The notes under the pieces were generated by a model. It was not told the DNA's origin. It worked only from the letters and a program-made list of their open reading frames with translations, and searched no databases. This document shows positions 39,774 through 49,445 of a stretch of DNA of 64,000 nucleotides, in pieces. Numbering within the stretch: position 1 is the stretch's first letter; every line of letters begins with the position of its first letter. The DNA comes from Brachybacterium sp. EE-P12 (lineage in GTDB: Bacteria; Actinomycetota; Actinomycetes; Actinomycetales; Dermabacteraceae). The stretch spans positions 348,639-412,638 of the forward strand of contig NZ_QXCP01000005.1 in NCBI RefSeq assembly GCF_003711805.1, in the 5' to 3' direction. The translations under genes were made by a program, and so were the position numbers.

Positions 39774-40717
39774 ACGCCGCGGGACGCCTGATCGCCTATG
39801 GCGCCACCGTCGCCGTGACCTTCGGCGGGGCCTTCGTCGCAGCCGGCGTCGTCGTCCCGGAACGGGCCGTGGAGCGATGGGCGGCGCAGGCTGCCGACGC
39901 CCCGCACGACGAGGCCGGCCATGAGGGCGCGGGCACCCAGCCCGCGGACGCACCGCAGAAGGGAGTCTCGATGTCCGCCCAGGGTTACGTACTGTCCGAG
40001 ATCTCCGCGCCGCAATCCACCGAGGAGTCCGACGAACTCGCCTTCACGATCACCGGGCCCGACGGGAGCCCCGTCACGGAGTATCAGGAGGCGCACGAGA
40101 AGCAGATGCACCTGATCGTGGTCCGCACCGACGGCACTCAGTACCGCCACGTGCACCCAGAGCTGGACCCGTCCACCGGCAGCTGGTCCCTCCCCTGGCA
40201 GTGGGAGGAAGCCGGCACGTACAAGATCTACGCCGACTTCGCCCCCACCGGGAACGGCGAGGACACCCTGACACTGTCCCAGACGCTCAACGTGGCCGGC
40301 GAGCTCACACCGGTCAACGACCGGCCCGTGTCCGCGAAGGACGAGGTCGACGGGTTCGACGTCACCCTGGACGGGGACCTGACAGCAGGAGCCTCCAGCA
40401 CCCTCACGCTGACCGTCACTCAGGACGGTGCTGCGGTGACCACCTTGGAGCCCTATCTCGGCGCGTTCGGCCATCTCGTCGCGCTGCGCGAGGGCGATAT
40501 GGAGTACCTCCACGTCCACGCCGAGGGCGAGGACCCAGCACCCGGCGAGACTTCCGGCCCGGAGATCTCGTTCATGGCGGAGGCCCCCACGGCCGGCCGC
40601 TACTTCCTCTACCTGGACTTCCAGGTCGACGGCGAGGTGCACACCGCACAGTTCGTCCTCGAGGCAGACCACGGTATCGAGGGCGCGGACACCGAAGCCC
40701 ACTCAGAGGGTCACTGA
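39770..40717 (+). CDS. membrane-anchored metal-binding domain protein of the copper operon
   Basis: A 315-residue protein with an N-terminal hydrophobic helix (about residues 8-30). A large extracytoplasmic region follows that contains repeated His motifs (QMHLIVVRTDGTQYRHVHPEL, YLHVHAEGEDP) and beta-sandwich-like segments. A His-rich tail ends it (EAHSEGH). Homologues without a defined name lie between copZ and copA in Actinobacteria, so surface copper capture or delivery is inferred. It starts within the copZ stop. Confidence 0.72.
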   Translation: MNAAGRLIAYGATVAVTFGGAFVAAGVVVPERAVERWAAQAADAPHDEAGHEGAGTQPADAPQKGVSMSAQGYVLSEISAPQSTEESDELAFTITGPDGSPVTEYQEAHEKQMHLIVVRTDGTQYRHVHPELDPSTGSWSLPWQWEEAGTYKIYADFAPTGNGEDTLTLSQTLNVAGELTPVNDRPVSAKDEVDGFDVTLDGDLTAGASSTLTLTVTQDGAAVTTLEPYLGAFGHLVALREGDMEYLHVHAEGEDPAPGETSGPEISFMAEAPTAGRYFLYLDFQVDGEVHTAQFVLEADHGIEGADTEAHSEGH

Positions 40718-40765
40718 CCCCGTCGGGTCAGACAGACCGACACCGCAAAACGGAGAGGACAAGCA

Positions 40766-43039
40766 GTGAGCACCGAAGCACCGCTCATCGCGGATACCGG
40801 CATCGAACTGGAGATCGGCGGGATGACATGCGCGTCCTGCGCGAACCGGATCGAGCGGAAGCTCAACAAACTCGACGGTGTCACCGCGACCGTCAACTAC
40901 GCCACCGAGAAGGCCAAGGTCACCGTCCCGGACGGATACGACCCGCTGCTGCTCGTCAGTGAGGTCGAGAAGACCGGGTACACCGCCGCACTGCCCAAGC
41001 CGGTCACCGGTAAGGGCTCGGCGACCACGCCCGGGGATGATCAGGAGGATTCCGATCCGGAGCTGACCGCTCTGCGCCACCGGCTGATCGGAGCGGTCCT
41101 GTTGACCGTCCCGGTCATCGCCATGGCGATGATCCCCGCCCTCCAGTTCCCCTACTGGCAGTGGCTCTCGCTCGCGCTCGCAGCGCCGGTGATCGTGTGG
41201 GGTGCGTGGCCGTTCCACAAAGCGGCCTGGACCAACCTCAAGCACGGCGCCGCCACCATGGACACGCTCATCTCCATGGGCACCTCCGCCGCCCTGCTGT
41301 GGTCCCTGTACGCGCTGTTCTTCGGCACGGCCGGCACCCCCGGCATGACCCACCCCTTCGAGCTGACGATCGCCCCCTCCGACGGGGCGGCGAACATCTA
41401 CCTCGAAGTCGGCGCGGGCGTGACGATGTTCATCCTGGCCGGCCGCTACTTCGAGAAGCGCTCCAAGCGCCAGGCCGGCGCCGCCCTGCGCGCCCTGCTC
41501 GAGCTCGGCGCGAAAGAGGTCTCCGTGCTGCGCGGAGGCCAGGAGCAGAAGATCGCCGTCGACGACCTCGTCGTGGGTGATGAGTTCATCGTCCGGCCCG
41601 GAGAGAAGATCGCCACCGACGGCACCGTCACCTCCGGAACCTCCGCGGTCGACGCCTCCATGCTCACCGGGGAATCCGTCCCCGTCGAGGTGGGCGAGGG
41701 TGACATCGTCACCGGTGCCACCGTCAATGCCGGTGGGCGGCTCGTGGTCCGTGCCACGCGCATCGGCTCCGATACGCAGCTGGCGCAGATGGCGAAACTC
41801 GTCGAGGACGCCCAGACCGGCAAGGCCGAGGTCCAGCGCCTAGCCGACCGCATCTCCGGGATCTTCGTGCCGATCGTCATCCTGGTCGCCGCGCTCACCC
41901 TCGGCGGATGGCTCGGCGCCGGGTTCCCCGTCACCGCGGCCTTTACTGCCGCCGTCGCGGTACTGGTGATCGCCTGCCCCTGCGCGCTGGGTCTGGCGAC
42001 CCCGACCGCCCTGCTGGTCGGCACAGGCCGCGGCGCCCAGATGGGGGTGCTCATCAAGGGCCCCGAGGTGCTCGAGTCCACCCGCAGGGTCGACACCGTG
42101 GTGCTGGACAAGACCGGCACCGTCACCACCGGCAAGATGACCCTCACCGACGTCGTCACCGACGAGGGCACCGATCGGGCCGAGCTGCTGCGCCTGGCCG
42201 GCGCCGTCGAGGACTCCTCCGAGCACCCGATCGCCCAAGCGATCGCCAAGGGCGCCACCCAGGAGGTCGGCCAGCTCCCGACATTGTCGGAGTTCACCAA
42301 CGTCGAGGGGAAGGGCGTGCGCGGCACCGTCGAGAACCACTCGGTCGTCGTGGGCCGCGAGAGCCTCCTCGCCGAGACGCAGATGACGCTGAGCCCCGCG
42401 GTGGCCGCTGCGAAGACGGATGCCGAGCAGCAGGGCAAGACCGTCGTCGCCATCGGCTGGGACGGGATCGCCCGCGGAATCCTGGTGGTCGCCGACACGG
42501 TCAAGCCCACCAGTGCCGAGGCCGTTGCCGCGATGAAGGAGCTGGGGCTGACCCCGGTCCTGCTGACCGGCGACAACGAGGCCGTGGCCCGTCAGATCGC
42601 CGCCGAGGTCGGCATCGACGAGGTCATTGCCGAGGTGCTGCCGTCGGAGAAGGTGGATGTGGTCTCCCGCCTCCAGCGCGAGGGTCGCATCGTCGCGATG
42701 GTGGGCGACGGCGTCAACGATGCCCCCGCCCTGGCTCAAGCCGACCTGGGACTGGCGATGGGCACCGGTACCGACGTGGCGATCGAGGCCAGCGACATCA
42801 CGCTGGTGCGCGGTGACCTCCGAAGCGCCGTCGACGCCATCCGCCTGTCCCGCAAGACCCTCGGCACGATCAAGACCAACCTGTTCTGGGCCTTCGCCTA
42901 CAACACGGCCGCAATCCCGATCGCCGCGCTCGGCATGCTCAACCCCATGCTGGCCGGCGCCGCGATGGCCTTCTCCAGCGTCTTCGTCGTCGGCAACAGC
43001 CTGCGCCTGCGCGGCTTCACCTCCATCGCGAAGAACTGA
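40766..43039 (+). CDS. copA: Cu(I)-exporting P1B-1 ATPase
   Basis: The 757-residue pump exports Cu(I) across the membrane. An N-terminal HMA domain carries GMTCASC (about residues 18-24). Eight transmembrane helices include the metal site CPC in ACPCALG (about residue 402). The phosphorylation site is DKTGTVT (about 448), with SEHPIA and GDGVNDAP in the ATP-binding part. GTG 40766 has GGAGAGGAC upstream. It follows the anchored metal-binding gene. Confidence 0.96.
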   Translation: MSTEAPLIADTGIELEIGGMTCASCANRIERKLNKLDGVTATVNYATEKAKVTVPDGYDPLLLVSEVEKTGYTAALPKPVTGKGSATTPGDDQEDSDPELTALRHRLIGAVLLTVPVIAMAMIPALQFPYWQWLSLALAAPVIVWGAWPFHKAAWTNLKHGAATMDTLISMGTSAALLWSLYALFFGTAGTPGMTHPFELTIAPSDGAANIYLEVGAGVTMFILAGRYFEKRSKRQAGAALRALLELGAKEVSVLRGGQEQKIAVDDLVVGDEFIVRPGEKIATDGTVTSGTSAVDASMLTGESVPVEVGEGDIVTGATVNAGGRLVVRATRIGSDTQLAQMAKLVEDAQTGKAEVQRLADRISGIFVPIVILVAALTLGGWLGAGFPVTAAFTAAVAVLVIACPCALGLATPTALLVGTGRGAQMGVLIKGPEVLESTRRVDTVVLDKTGTVTTGKMTLTDVVTDEGTDRAELLRLAGAVEDSSEHPIAQAIAKGATQEVGQLPTLSEFTNVEGKGVRGTVENHSVVVGRESLLAETQMTLSPAVAAAKTDAEQQGKTVVAIGWDGIARGILVVADTVKPTSAEAVAAMKELGLTPVLLTGDNEAVARQIAAEVGIDEVIAEVLPSEKVDVVSRLQREGRIVAMVGDGVNDAPALAQADLGLAMGTGTDVAIEASDITLVRGDLRSAVDAIRLSRKTLGTIKTNLFWAFAYNTAAIPIAALGMLNPMLAGAAMAFSSVFVVGNSLRLRGFTSIAKN

Positions 43040-43074
43040 CTCAGCCTGCACGACACCCCAATGGAAGGAAAACT

Positions 43075-43341
43075 ATGCACGACACCACCGACCAGAACTC
43101 CAACTGCTGCGGCGGTCATTCGTCCCACGCTCCCGTGGAGTCCGAAGGACGCCCGAACCTTATGGGCCCCACGGCGGATGACATGGCCATCTGCCCGGTG
43201 ATGGAGGGCCGGACCGTGATCAAGAGCGTCGCCGAGGCCGCGGGCCTGTTCCGCGACTACGAAGGCACTCGCTACTGGCTGTGCTGCGCCGGCTGTGGCC
43301 CCCTGTTCGACGCCGACCCGCAGAAGTACGTCGCCGCCTGA
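43075..43341 (+). CDS. YHS-domain metal-binding protein
   Basis: An 88-residue protein with a Cys/His-rich N-terminus (NCCGGHSSH) and a YHS domain (about 38-86): ICPVMEG, then YWLCCAGCGPLF and DPQKYV. YHS domains bind transition metals and are often fused to CopA. Here it is a separate gene 35 bp after copA. It likely buffers or hands over copper. A terminator follows. Confidence 0.82.
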   Translation: MHDTTDQNSNCCGGHSSHAPVESEGRPNLMGPTADDMAICPVMEGRTVIKSVAEAAGLFRDYEGTRYWLCCAGCGPLFDADPQKYVAA

Positions 43342-43357
43342 ACAACCACCCACGAGC

Positions 43358-43392
43358 GGGAGGGGTGCACCGCCTGGCAGTGCACCCCTCCC
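43358..43392 (+). terminator. terminator of the copZ-copA operon
   Basis: A 13-bp perfect stem (43358-43370 with 43380-43392) closes the operon; the next gene begins 22 bp later with its own ribosome site. Confidence 0.78.
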
Positions 43393-43414
43393 CCGTCCAG
43401 ATCGGAGCTCCACC

Positions 43415-44608
43415 GTGTCCGCCACGACGCACGTTCTCGTCATCGGTGCCGGTGCCGCGGGATCCGCCGCCGTCCGGGAACTCGCCCCGCAGGAAAAGAT
43501 CACCACGACGGCGATCATCGATGCGGAAATCGCCCCGTACAACCGCACGCTGGTCAACAAGGCCGTCGCCACCGGACTCATCGACACCCACCAGGCACAG
43601 CTCCCGCCGCTGCCCGGCAGCGTGGTCCGCGACAGCGTCCGCGCGGTCGATCCTCGTGAGCAGACCGTCCACCTGCGCTCCGGAGCCCGCCTGGACTATG
43701 ACGCCCTCATCGTGGCCACAGGAAGCGCGCCACGCCCCCTCCCTTCGGGCGTCGCCGCCCCCGCAGCCGTGGACAGCGCTCGGATGACGCACCTGCACTC
43801 GCTGGACGATGCGCTTCGTGTGCGCGCCGCCCTCGCGGCTACGACCTCCCCAAGGGTCCTTATTTACGGGGCCGGAATGATCGGAGCCGAAACCTCGGGG
43901 ATACTGCGCGATGCCGGGTGCCAAGTCACTCTCGCCGCCTCATCCCCCGTCCCCGGGATCACCGCGTTCGGCGCAGCGGTCGCGGAACAGCTCGCCCGCG
44001 CCCATCGCCGCGCCGTCACCACCCGCTTCGGTCACACGTTGACCCACCTGGATCTCGAGAAGAACGAGGTGCGCGCGGAGTTTTCCGATGGCCTCGTGGC
44101 CACGGTGGACCTGGTCATCACCGCTCTGGGCACGATCGCGGTCAGCCCCTCCCCCTGGAACGGTCCGATCGCCGTGGATCACCGCCTGCGCAGTCGCACC
44201 CACGATCACATCTACGCCGCAGGAGGTGTCGCAGTCCACGAGTCCGACGGACTGACCTGGCGCATCGATCACTGGAGCGATGCCGAGGCCCAGGGCGTTC
44301 ACGCCGCCCGCAGCCTCCTGGCCTCGATCGGCCTCGCAGACTCCCCGGGCATCTACCGGCCGCGCGCCCTCTACAGCGCACAGATCCACCAGCATCTCTA
44401 CCTCGCCGCGGGACACACCAGCCACTCCGAGAACGTGCAGACCACGTCCATTGTTCCCCTGGTCCTCACTCATGAGCGAGCGGGACAGCTCATCGGCGTC
44501 AGCGGCCTGGACGCCGGCGCCGCGGTGATGGCTCTCGTGCCGGAACTCCATAGCTCGATCGAGTCGATGCCGAGAGCGGAATCCACCCCCTCGACAGATA
44601 CCCCCTAG
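43415..44608 (+). CDS. FAD-dependent NAD(P)-disulfide-type oxidoreductase
   Basis: A 397-residue flavoprotein with the FAD-binding GxGxxG (VIGAGAAGSAA) at the N-terminus and a second Rossmann motif for NAD(P)H (IYGAGMIGAE, about residue 155). FAD contacts are visible in PYNRTLVNK and IYAAGG. It resembles rubredoxin/ferredoxin or nitrite-reductase-type reductases with no Cys pair. The GTG at 43415 fits the Rossmann start. Its 3' end overlaps the CsoR-like operator of copB. A redox role in copper stress is inferred from position. Confidence 0.78.
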   Translation: MSATTHVLVIGAGAAGSAAVRELAPQEKITTTAIIDAEIAPYNRTLVNKAVATGLIDTHQAQLPPLPGSVVRDSVRAVDPREQTVHLRSGARLDYDALIVATGSAPRPLPSGVAAPAAVDSARMTHLHSLDDALRVRAALAATTSPRVLIYGAGMIGAETSGILRDAGCQVTLAASSPVPGITAFGAAVAEQLARAHRRAVTTRFGHTLTHLDLEKNEVRAEFSDGLVATVDLVITALGTIAVSPSPWNGPIAVDHRLRSRTHDHIYAAGGVAVHESDGLTWRIDHWSDAEAQGVHAARSLLASIGLADSPGIYRPRALYSAQIHQHLYLAAGHTSHSENVQTTSIVPLVLTHERAGQLIGVSGLDAGAAVMALVPELHSSIESMPRAESTPSTDTP

Positions 44609-44614
44609 GGGTAT
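44598..44614. promoter_or_regulatory. CsoR-like operator before copB-csoR
   Basis: Palindrome ATACCCC-CTA-GGGGTAT, arms identical to the site at 39520. It ends 11 bp before the copB ATG and overlaps TATATG at 44612-44617, a plausible -10 box. The downstream transcript would be leaderless or nearly so. Confidence 0.78.
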
Positions 44615-44625
44615 ATGGTGTCGGC

Positions 44626-46812
44626 ATGAACGCTGGCAACCACACCCACCGCCACGACCACGGGGAACTCGGCACGCAGCACGACCACCATTCCCCAGCA
44701 CCCCATGACAGCCGCACCGCCATCGCTGAGCAGGACGCTCCCGGCGCACACCACGACCATGGATCGCACCGAGGCCATGAGGGCCACTCCGGACACGAGA
44801 GCCACTCCGGGCACGGTGGTCACTCCGGTCACGGGGACCACGTCGCACAGTTCCGACAGCTGTTCTGGCTCAACCTGTTCATCGCGGTGCCCGTCGTCGT
44901 CTTCTCCCCGATGTTCGCGATGCTCCTCGGATACAGCGTTCCCGACTTCCCCGGCGCACTGTGGATCGCCCCGATCCTCGGCAGCGTCATGTATGTCTGG
45001 GGCGGCCGCCCGTTCCTCACAGGTGCTGTCTCCGAGATCCGTTCGCGCCAGCCAGGGATGATGCTCCTCATCGGGCTCGCGATCACCGTCGCGTTCATCG
45101 CCTCCTGGGGTGCCACTCTCGGGCTCCTGGATCACCAGTTGGAGTTCTGGTGGGAGCTGGCTCTGCTGATCGTGATCATGCTGCTCGGACACTGGGTCGA
45201 GATGCGCTCCCTCGCGCAGACGACCTCCGCGCTCGACTCCCTGGCCGCGCTGCTCCCCGATGAGGCGGAGCGCATCGAAGGCGATGATCTCGTGAGCGTC
45301 TCGCCGAGCGAGCTGCGGCACGGTGACCTGGTCCTGGTGCGCCCAGGCGCGAGCGTTCCCGCGGACGGCACGATCCGTGAGGGTCGCGCCGATGTGGACG
45401 AGTCCATGGTCACCGGCGAATCCCGTCCGGTCACACGCTCCGCCGGAGACTCCGTCGTGGCCGGCACCGTCGCCACCGACTCCAGCCTCCGCATCGAGGT
45501 CACCGCCACCGGCGACGACACCGCCCTGGCCGGCATCCAGCGCCTGGTGACCGAAGCGCAGAACTCCTCCTCCCGAGCTCAGCGAATCGCCGATACGGCG
45601 GCCGCGTGGCTGTTCTGGTTCGCGCTCGGCGCCGCCGTGATCACCGCGATCACCTGGTCACTCCTCGGCATGCCCGATGATGCCGTCGTCCGCACGGTGA
45701 CCGTGCTGGTGATCGCCTGCCCCCACGCGCTCGGTCTCGCGATCCCGCTGGTCGTCTCGATCGCCACCGAGCGGGCCGCCCGCGGCGGCGTCCTAGTGAA
45801 GGATCGCCTGGCATTGGAAGCGATGCGCACCGTCGACGCCGTTCTGTTCGACAAGACCGGCACCCTCACCAAGGGCGAGCCCGCCCTCGCCGAGATCATT
45901 CCTCGCCATGCGCAGGAGTCCGAGGTGCTGGCCCTGGCCGCCGCCGCCGAGGCGGAGAGCGAGCATCCGCTCGCCCGCGCCATCGTCGCCAAGGCACAGG
46001 CCGACGGAATCCAGATCCCTACGGGCTCCGACATCAGCTCCACTCCCGCGCTCGGCGTGAGCGCCTGGGTGGACGGGCACGAGATTCGCGTCGGCGGCCC
46101 CCGCCTGCTCGAAGAGACCGGAACTGGCGAGATCGAGGAGGCCGAGACCTGGCGAAAGGAGGGCGCGATCATCCTCCACGTCCTGCGCGACGGTGAGGTG
46201 ATCGGCGGCCTCAAGCTCACCGACGAGGTACGGCCCGAGTCCCGCGAGGCGATCGACGCTCTGCACGACCTCGGGGTCGAGGTCGTCATGATCACCGGCG
46301 ACGCCGAGGCAGTCGCGAACAGTGTCGGTCGCGAGCTCGGCATCGACCGCGTCTTCGCCGGCGTGCGCCCCGAGGACAAGTCCTCCAAGGTCGCCCAGCT
46401 CCAGAAGGAGGGCAAGAAGGTCGCGATGGTCGGCGACGGCGTCAACGACGCTCCCGCTCTCGCCCAGGCTGACGTCGGCATCGCGATCGGTGCCGGCACC
46501 GACGTCGCGATCGCCTCTGCAGGGGTCGTACTCGCCAGCTCCGATCCGCGCTCGGTACTCTCGGTCATCGAACTCTCCCGCGCCGCATACCGGAAGATGA
46601 AGCAGAACCTCTGGTGGGCCGCTGGCTACAACCTGCTGTCCGTGCCGCTGGCAGCCGGAATCCTCGCCCCCATCGGGTTCGTACTGCCAATGTCCGTCGG
46701 AGCGATCCTGATGTCCCTGTCCACCGTCGTCGTCGCCCTGAACGCCCAGCTCCTGCGACGCCTCGACCTGCGTCCCGAGGCGACCGTCGCTGCCGTACGC
46801 AATCGCCGCTAA
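44626..46812 (+). CDS. copB: CopB-type P1B-3 copper ATPase, His-rich N-terminus
   Basis: The 728-residue metal pump has the CPH motif (ACPHALGLAIP, about residue 365) in place of CPC, the mark of the P1B-3 group linked to Cu(II)/Cu(I) export. DKTGTLT (about 409), SEHPLA and GDGVNDAP are present. The first 75 residues contain about 25 histidines with GHSGHESHSGHGGHSGHGDH-like repeats and no HMA domain. It lies directly below a CsoR-like operator and is followed by csoR. It adds a second exit route beside CopA. Confidence 0.93.
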   Translation: MNAGNHTHRHDHGELGTQHDHHSPAPHDSRTAIAEQDAPGAHHDHGSHRGHEGHSGHESHSGHGGHSGHGDHVAQFRQLFWLNLFIAVPVVVFSPMFAMLLGYSVPDFPGALWIAPILGSVMYVWGGRPFLTGAVSEIRSRQPGMMLLIGLAITVAFIASWGATLGLLDHQLEFWWELALLIVIMLLGHWVEMRSLAQTTSALDSLAALLPDEAERIEGDDLVSVSPSELRHGDLVLVRPGASVPADGTIREGRADVDESMVTGESRPVTRSAGDSVVAGTVATDSSLRIEVTATGDDTALAGIQRLVTEAQNSSSRAQRIADTAAAWLFWFALGAAVITAITWSLLGMPDDAVVRTVTVLVIACPHALGLAIPLVVSIATERAARGGVLVKDRLALEAMRTVDAVLFDKTGTLTKGEPALAEIIPRHAQESEVLALAAAAEAESEHPLARAIVAKAQADGIQIPTGSDISSTPALGVSAWVDGHEIRVGGPRLLEETGTGEIEEAETWRKEGAIILHVLRDGEVIGGLKLTDEVRPESREAIDALHDLGVEVVMITGDAEAVANSVGRELGIDRVFAGVRPEDKSSKVAQLQKEGKKVAMVGDGVNDAPALAQADVGIAIGAGTDVAIASAGVVLASSDPRSVLSVIELSRAAYRKMKQNLWWAAGYNLLSVPLAAGILAPIGFVLPMSVGAILMSLSTVVVALNAQLLRRLDLRPEATVAAVRNRR

Positions 46813-46838
46813 TGCCACTACTTCGAACGGAATCGATC

Positions 46839-47168
46839 ATGTCCACTGTCCCGGAAAGCACAGAAGACCGGGCCTGCCACAGCGGGCCTCACGGGTACAT
46901 TCAAGACAAGCCTCGCTACCTCAACCGACTCAAGCGCATCGAAGGTCAAGCTCGTGGAATCTCCCGCATGGTCGACGAGGACGTCTACTGCATCGACATC
47001 CTCACTCAGATCTCGGCCCTGAACAGTGCACTCGAGAACGTTGCGCTGGGCCTGCTCGATGACCACCTCCGCCACTGCGTCGTCGATGCGGCCCGCGAGG
47101 GCGGAGACGAAGCCGAGATCAAGCTCAAGGAGGCCTCCGACGCAGTTCGACGTCTCGTCAAGTCCTGA
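46839..47168 (+). CDS. csoR: copper-sensing repressor CsoR
   Basis: A 109-residue all-helical repressor of the CsoR/RcnR family. The Cu(I) ligands Cys-His-Cys are visible: Cys in DVYCIDIL, His and Cys in DDHLRHCV. RLKRIEGQARGI is the DNA-contact helix. It binds the palindromes at 39520 and 44598 until copper is present; this is inferred from family knowledge. ATG 46839 is the likely start. An ATG at 46812 overlapping the copB stop is an alternative. Confidence 0.94.
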   Translation: MSTVPESTEDRACHSGPHGYIQDKPRYLNRLKRIEGQARGISRMVDEDVYCIDILTQISALNSALENVALGLLDDHLRHCVVDAAREGGDEAEIKLKEASDAVRRLVKS

Positions 47169-47922
47169 ATCAACTGACCGCGAGCAGCGACCCAGTCGAT
47201 CATCTGGACAGCTGCGGAGCTAGCAGGGTCCCCTGCGGTTCCGACTCGCTACCTCGAGGAATTTGACAACCTAACGAGATTTCTCTAGGCGTGTGCCTTG
47301 TCGCACTGCAGGTCGTAGCGCCACACATCTGTCTGATCTCATGAGAACTCACATGCGCATATCCAGATTCGACGGGTCACGGGTCGCGGGCCCTATTTCG
47401 AGAGGGTCTGCTGCTGTTCGGGATGGGCTGGATGGAGGGGTAGACGGACAACTCTCGATCCGTCTGTGTCGGGATTCGGCGCGCCCCGGTGTTTCGGGCC
47501 CTCGTGGGAAAGTGGACCGGGTGGGCGATCGAAATCTGCCCGATCTGATGGTGACCAACTGGCTCCCCTCGGTGGGCACGCCGGGGGCCCGCCCCATCGG
47601 CAACATCCCGGTTCTGGTGCGGCCCGTGCTCAACGACGGCACCGAACTAGAAGTGGTAGTGCTATAGCTCTGCCTTGGCCTCGGCAAAGGGCACGGTGAC
47701 TGAGTCGCGGATTCTGCGGAATGCTCTAAACGCGACTGTTGACACGCGACAGCAGGACAGTCAGCATCTGCTTGGCGCAATCACCAAGTAATCAATGTCC
47801 GATAATGGCTCTTATCGGACACTGAGGGCCAGTCCCGCTGCTAGGAACGCGCTCCCGACAGTTGCCGGTGCCTGCTGCGGACAGTGCGCTGAACCCATCA
47901 TGCCTCCCCCGCTGAGATATGG
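47169..47922. other. 750-bp gap with relic sequence and res-like repeat
   Basis: No convincing gene is present. A plus-strand open frame of 124 codons (47293-47667) shows no known domain. Its end (LVRPVLNDGTELEV) looks protein-like, so it may be the tail of a lost gene. The region ends with a resolvase-type inverted repeat and the left end of an ISL3 element. Confidence 0.5.
47796..47821. repeat. resolvase site-like inverted repeat
   Basis: A perfect 10-bp inverted repeat, TGTCCGATAA with TTATCGGACA, with a six-base centre. The form TGTC-NN-ATAA is that of resolvase half sites of Tn3-type transposons. Additional TGTC half sites occur at 47740-47760 on the minus strand. No resolvase gene is nearby. 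Confidence 0.45.
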
Positions 47923-49355
47923 GGCTCATCGCATCTGAGGGTGTAGCTGGTTTCTGAAGCCGCCTGATTCGAGGAGACTGCGGGCGACGTAGTTCGTGAG
48001 ATTCCGGAAGCCGAGGGCCGAACCGCGGAGGTGCTCGAGGCGGCCGTTGATTGCTTCGGTGGGGCCGTTGCTGGTGCCGGGGCGATCGAAGAACGCTAGG
48101 ACGTCGTCGGCGCGCTTGGTCAGCGTCCGGCCGAGCTTCTCGAGCTCGACGAGGGTGTCTGGGACTTGCGCGCTGAGGGCCGCGATGACCTTCTCCATCA
48201 TCGTTCTGGCTCTGGTCCGGTCGGGTTCTCGGTAGGCGGTGATCATGGCCTGGTAGATCTCCCAGGTCGCCTCGACCGCAGCGTGCGGGTGGTGGGCGAA
48301 CAGGGCGCTGAGGCGGTCGCGTTGGCGCTCGGTCAACAGCTTGATCCCGGTGTGGAGGGTGCGGCGGGCCTTGTAGAGAGGGTCGTCTTTCCGACCTCGG
48401 CGCTTGTGGAGCTTCTGTTGAACGCGTCGGCGGCAGTCGTCCAGAGCGTCTCCGGCCAGGCGGACGACGTGGAAGGGATCCATGACCGCGACCGCGCCGG
48501 GCAGGGCCTCGCTTGTCGCGGTCTTGAACCCCGTGAACCCGTCCATCGCGACCACCTCGATGCGGTCCTTCCACGTCGTGGGGCGCGCTTCGAGCCAGGC
48601 CTTGAACGCTGCCTTGGAGCGTCCTTCGACCATGTCCAGCAACCGAGCTGGCCCAGTCTTGTTCCTGGTGGGGGTGAGGTCGATGATCACGGTGACGTAC
48701 TTGTCGCCGCGGCGGGTGTGCCGCCAGACGTGCTCGTCGACGCCGATCACGCGGACTCCGTCGAAGCGGGCCGGGTCATCGATCAGCAGGCGTTTCCCCT
48801 CGGCCAGAACGGCGTCGTTCGCGGTGTGCCAGGCCACGCCCAGCCCGGCAGCGACCCGCGCGATCGAGAGGTGATCGATGACAAGGGCCTCCAGCGCCCA
48901 CCGCATCCCGCCCCGGGAGAGCTTCGCCCGCTCAGCCGCCGCAGCGGTGGTGTCTTCGCGCCAGTGGTATCCGCAGTGATCACACCGGTAGCGGCGGATC
49001 CGCACCAGCAACGTGGTGGGCCGGTGACCGAACGGCTCGTGGGCGAGGGACCGGGAGATGGATCCTCGCGAGGTCGCTCGGGCTCCACAGGCGCGGCACC
49101 ACGGATCCTCCTCGGCGAGCCGGCACTCCAGCACCGCCCGCCGGCGCGTGAGCCGTTGACCAACCACCACCAGACCGAGCTCGCCGAGGCGGGCGAAGGT
49201 CGTCAGGTCGGGGCTGTCGAAGGTAGCGTTGGGCACGTCGAGGTCTTCCTGATGGCGAGCGTGAGAACTTCCATCATCGGGAGACCTCGACGTCTATCCC
49301 GGCACCAACGCGCCTACCCCACACCCCGCTGCTACACCCTCATCTGCGAAGAGCC
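47923..49355 (-). mobile_element. ISL3-family insertion sequence
   Basis: A 1433-bp element with 25-bp inverted repeats (47923-47947 and 49331-49355, 22 of 25 matching). It contains one full transposase. No clear target duplication was seen; flanks share only ATAT. Confidence 0.85.
47926..49236 (-). CDS. ISL3-family transposase
   Basis: A 436-residue transposase. The zinc-finger N-terminus (CRACGARA and CDHCGYHW) and the DDE-like domain (VIGVDEHVWRH; VVAMDGF; NGPTEAINGRL) match the ISL3 (IS1167/ISArsp-like) family. The frame is intact. Its stop lies inside the left terminal repeat. Confidence 0.95.
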   Translation of the reverse strand: MPNATFDSPDLTTFARLGELGLVVVGQRLTRRRAVLECRLAEEDPWCRACGARATSRGSISRSLAHEPFGHRPTTLLVRIRRYRCDHCGYHWREDTTAAAAERAKLSRGGMRWALEALVIDHLSIARVAAGLGVAWHTANDAVLAEGKRLLIDDPARFDGVRVIGVDEHVWRHTRRGDKYVTVIIDLTPTRNKTGPARLLDMVEGRSKAAFKAWLEARPTTWKDRIEVVAMDGFTGFKTATSEALPGAVAVMDPFHVVRLAGDALDDCRRRVQQKLHKRRGRKDDPLYKARRTLHTGIKLLTERQRDRLSALFAHHPHAAVEATWEIYQAMITAYREPDRTRARTMMEKVIAALSAQVPDTLVELEKLGRTLTKRADDVLAFFDRPGTSNGPTEAINGRLEHLRGSALGFRNLTNYVARSLLESGGFRNQLHPQMR

Positions 49356-49445
49356 ATATAAGCACTCGCACCCTCGTATGATGGCACAGTTGCCGCCCAC
49401 GGCTGCCGCCGGGGCATAGAATCGTCACGAGTGGAGGAACCCTTC

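Noticed and set aside
41840..43051. 403-codon minus-strand frame over copA
   Set aside because: Shadow of copA; low-complexity His/Gly/Asp composition.
47293..47667. 124-codon frame as a gene
   Set aside because: No domain, no good ribosome site and mixed composition; noted only as possible relic.
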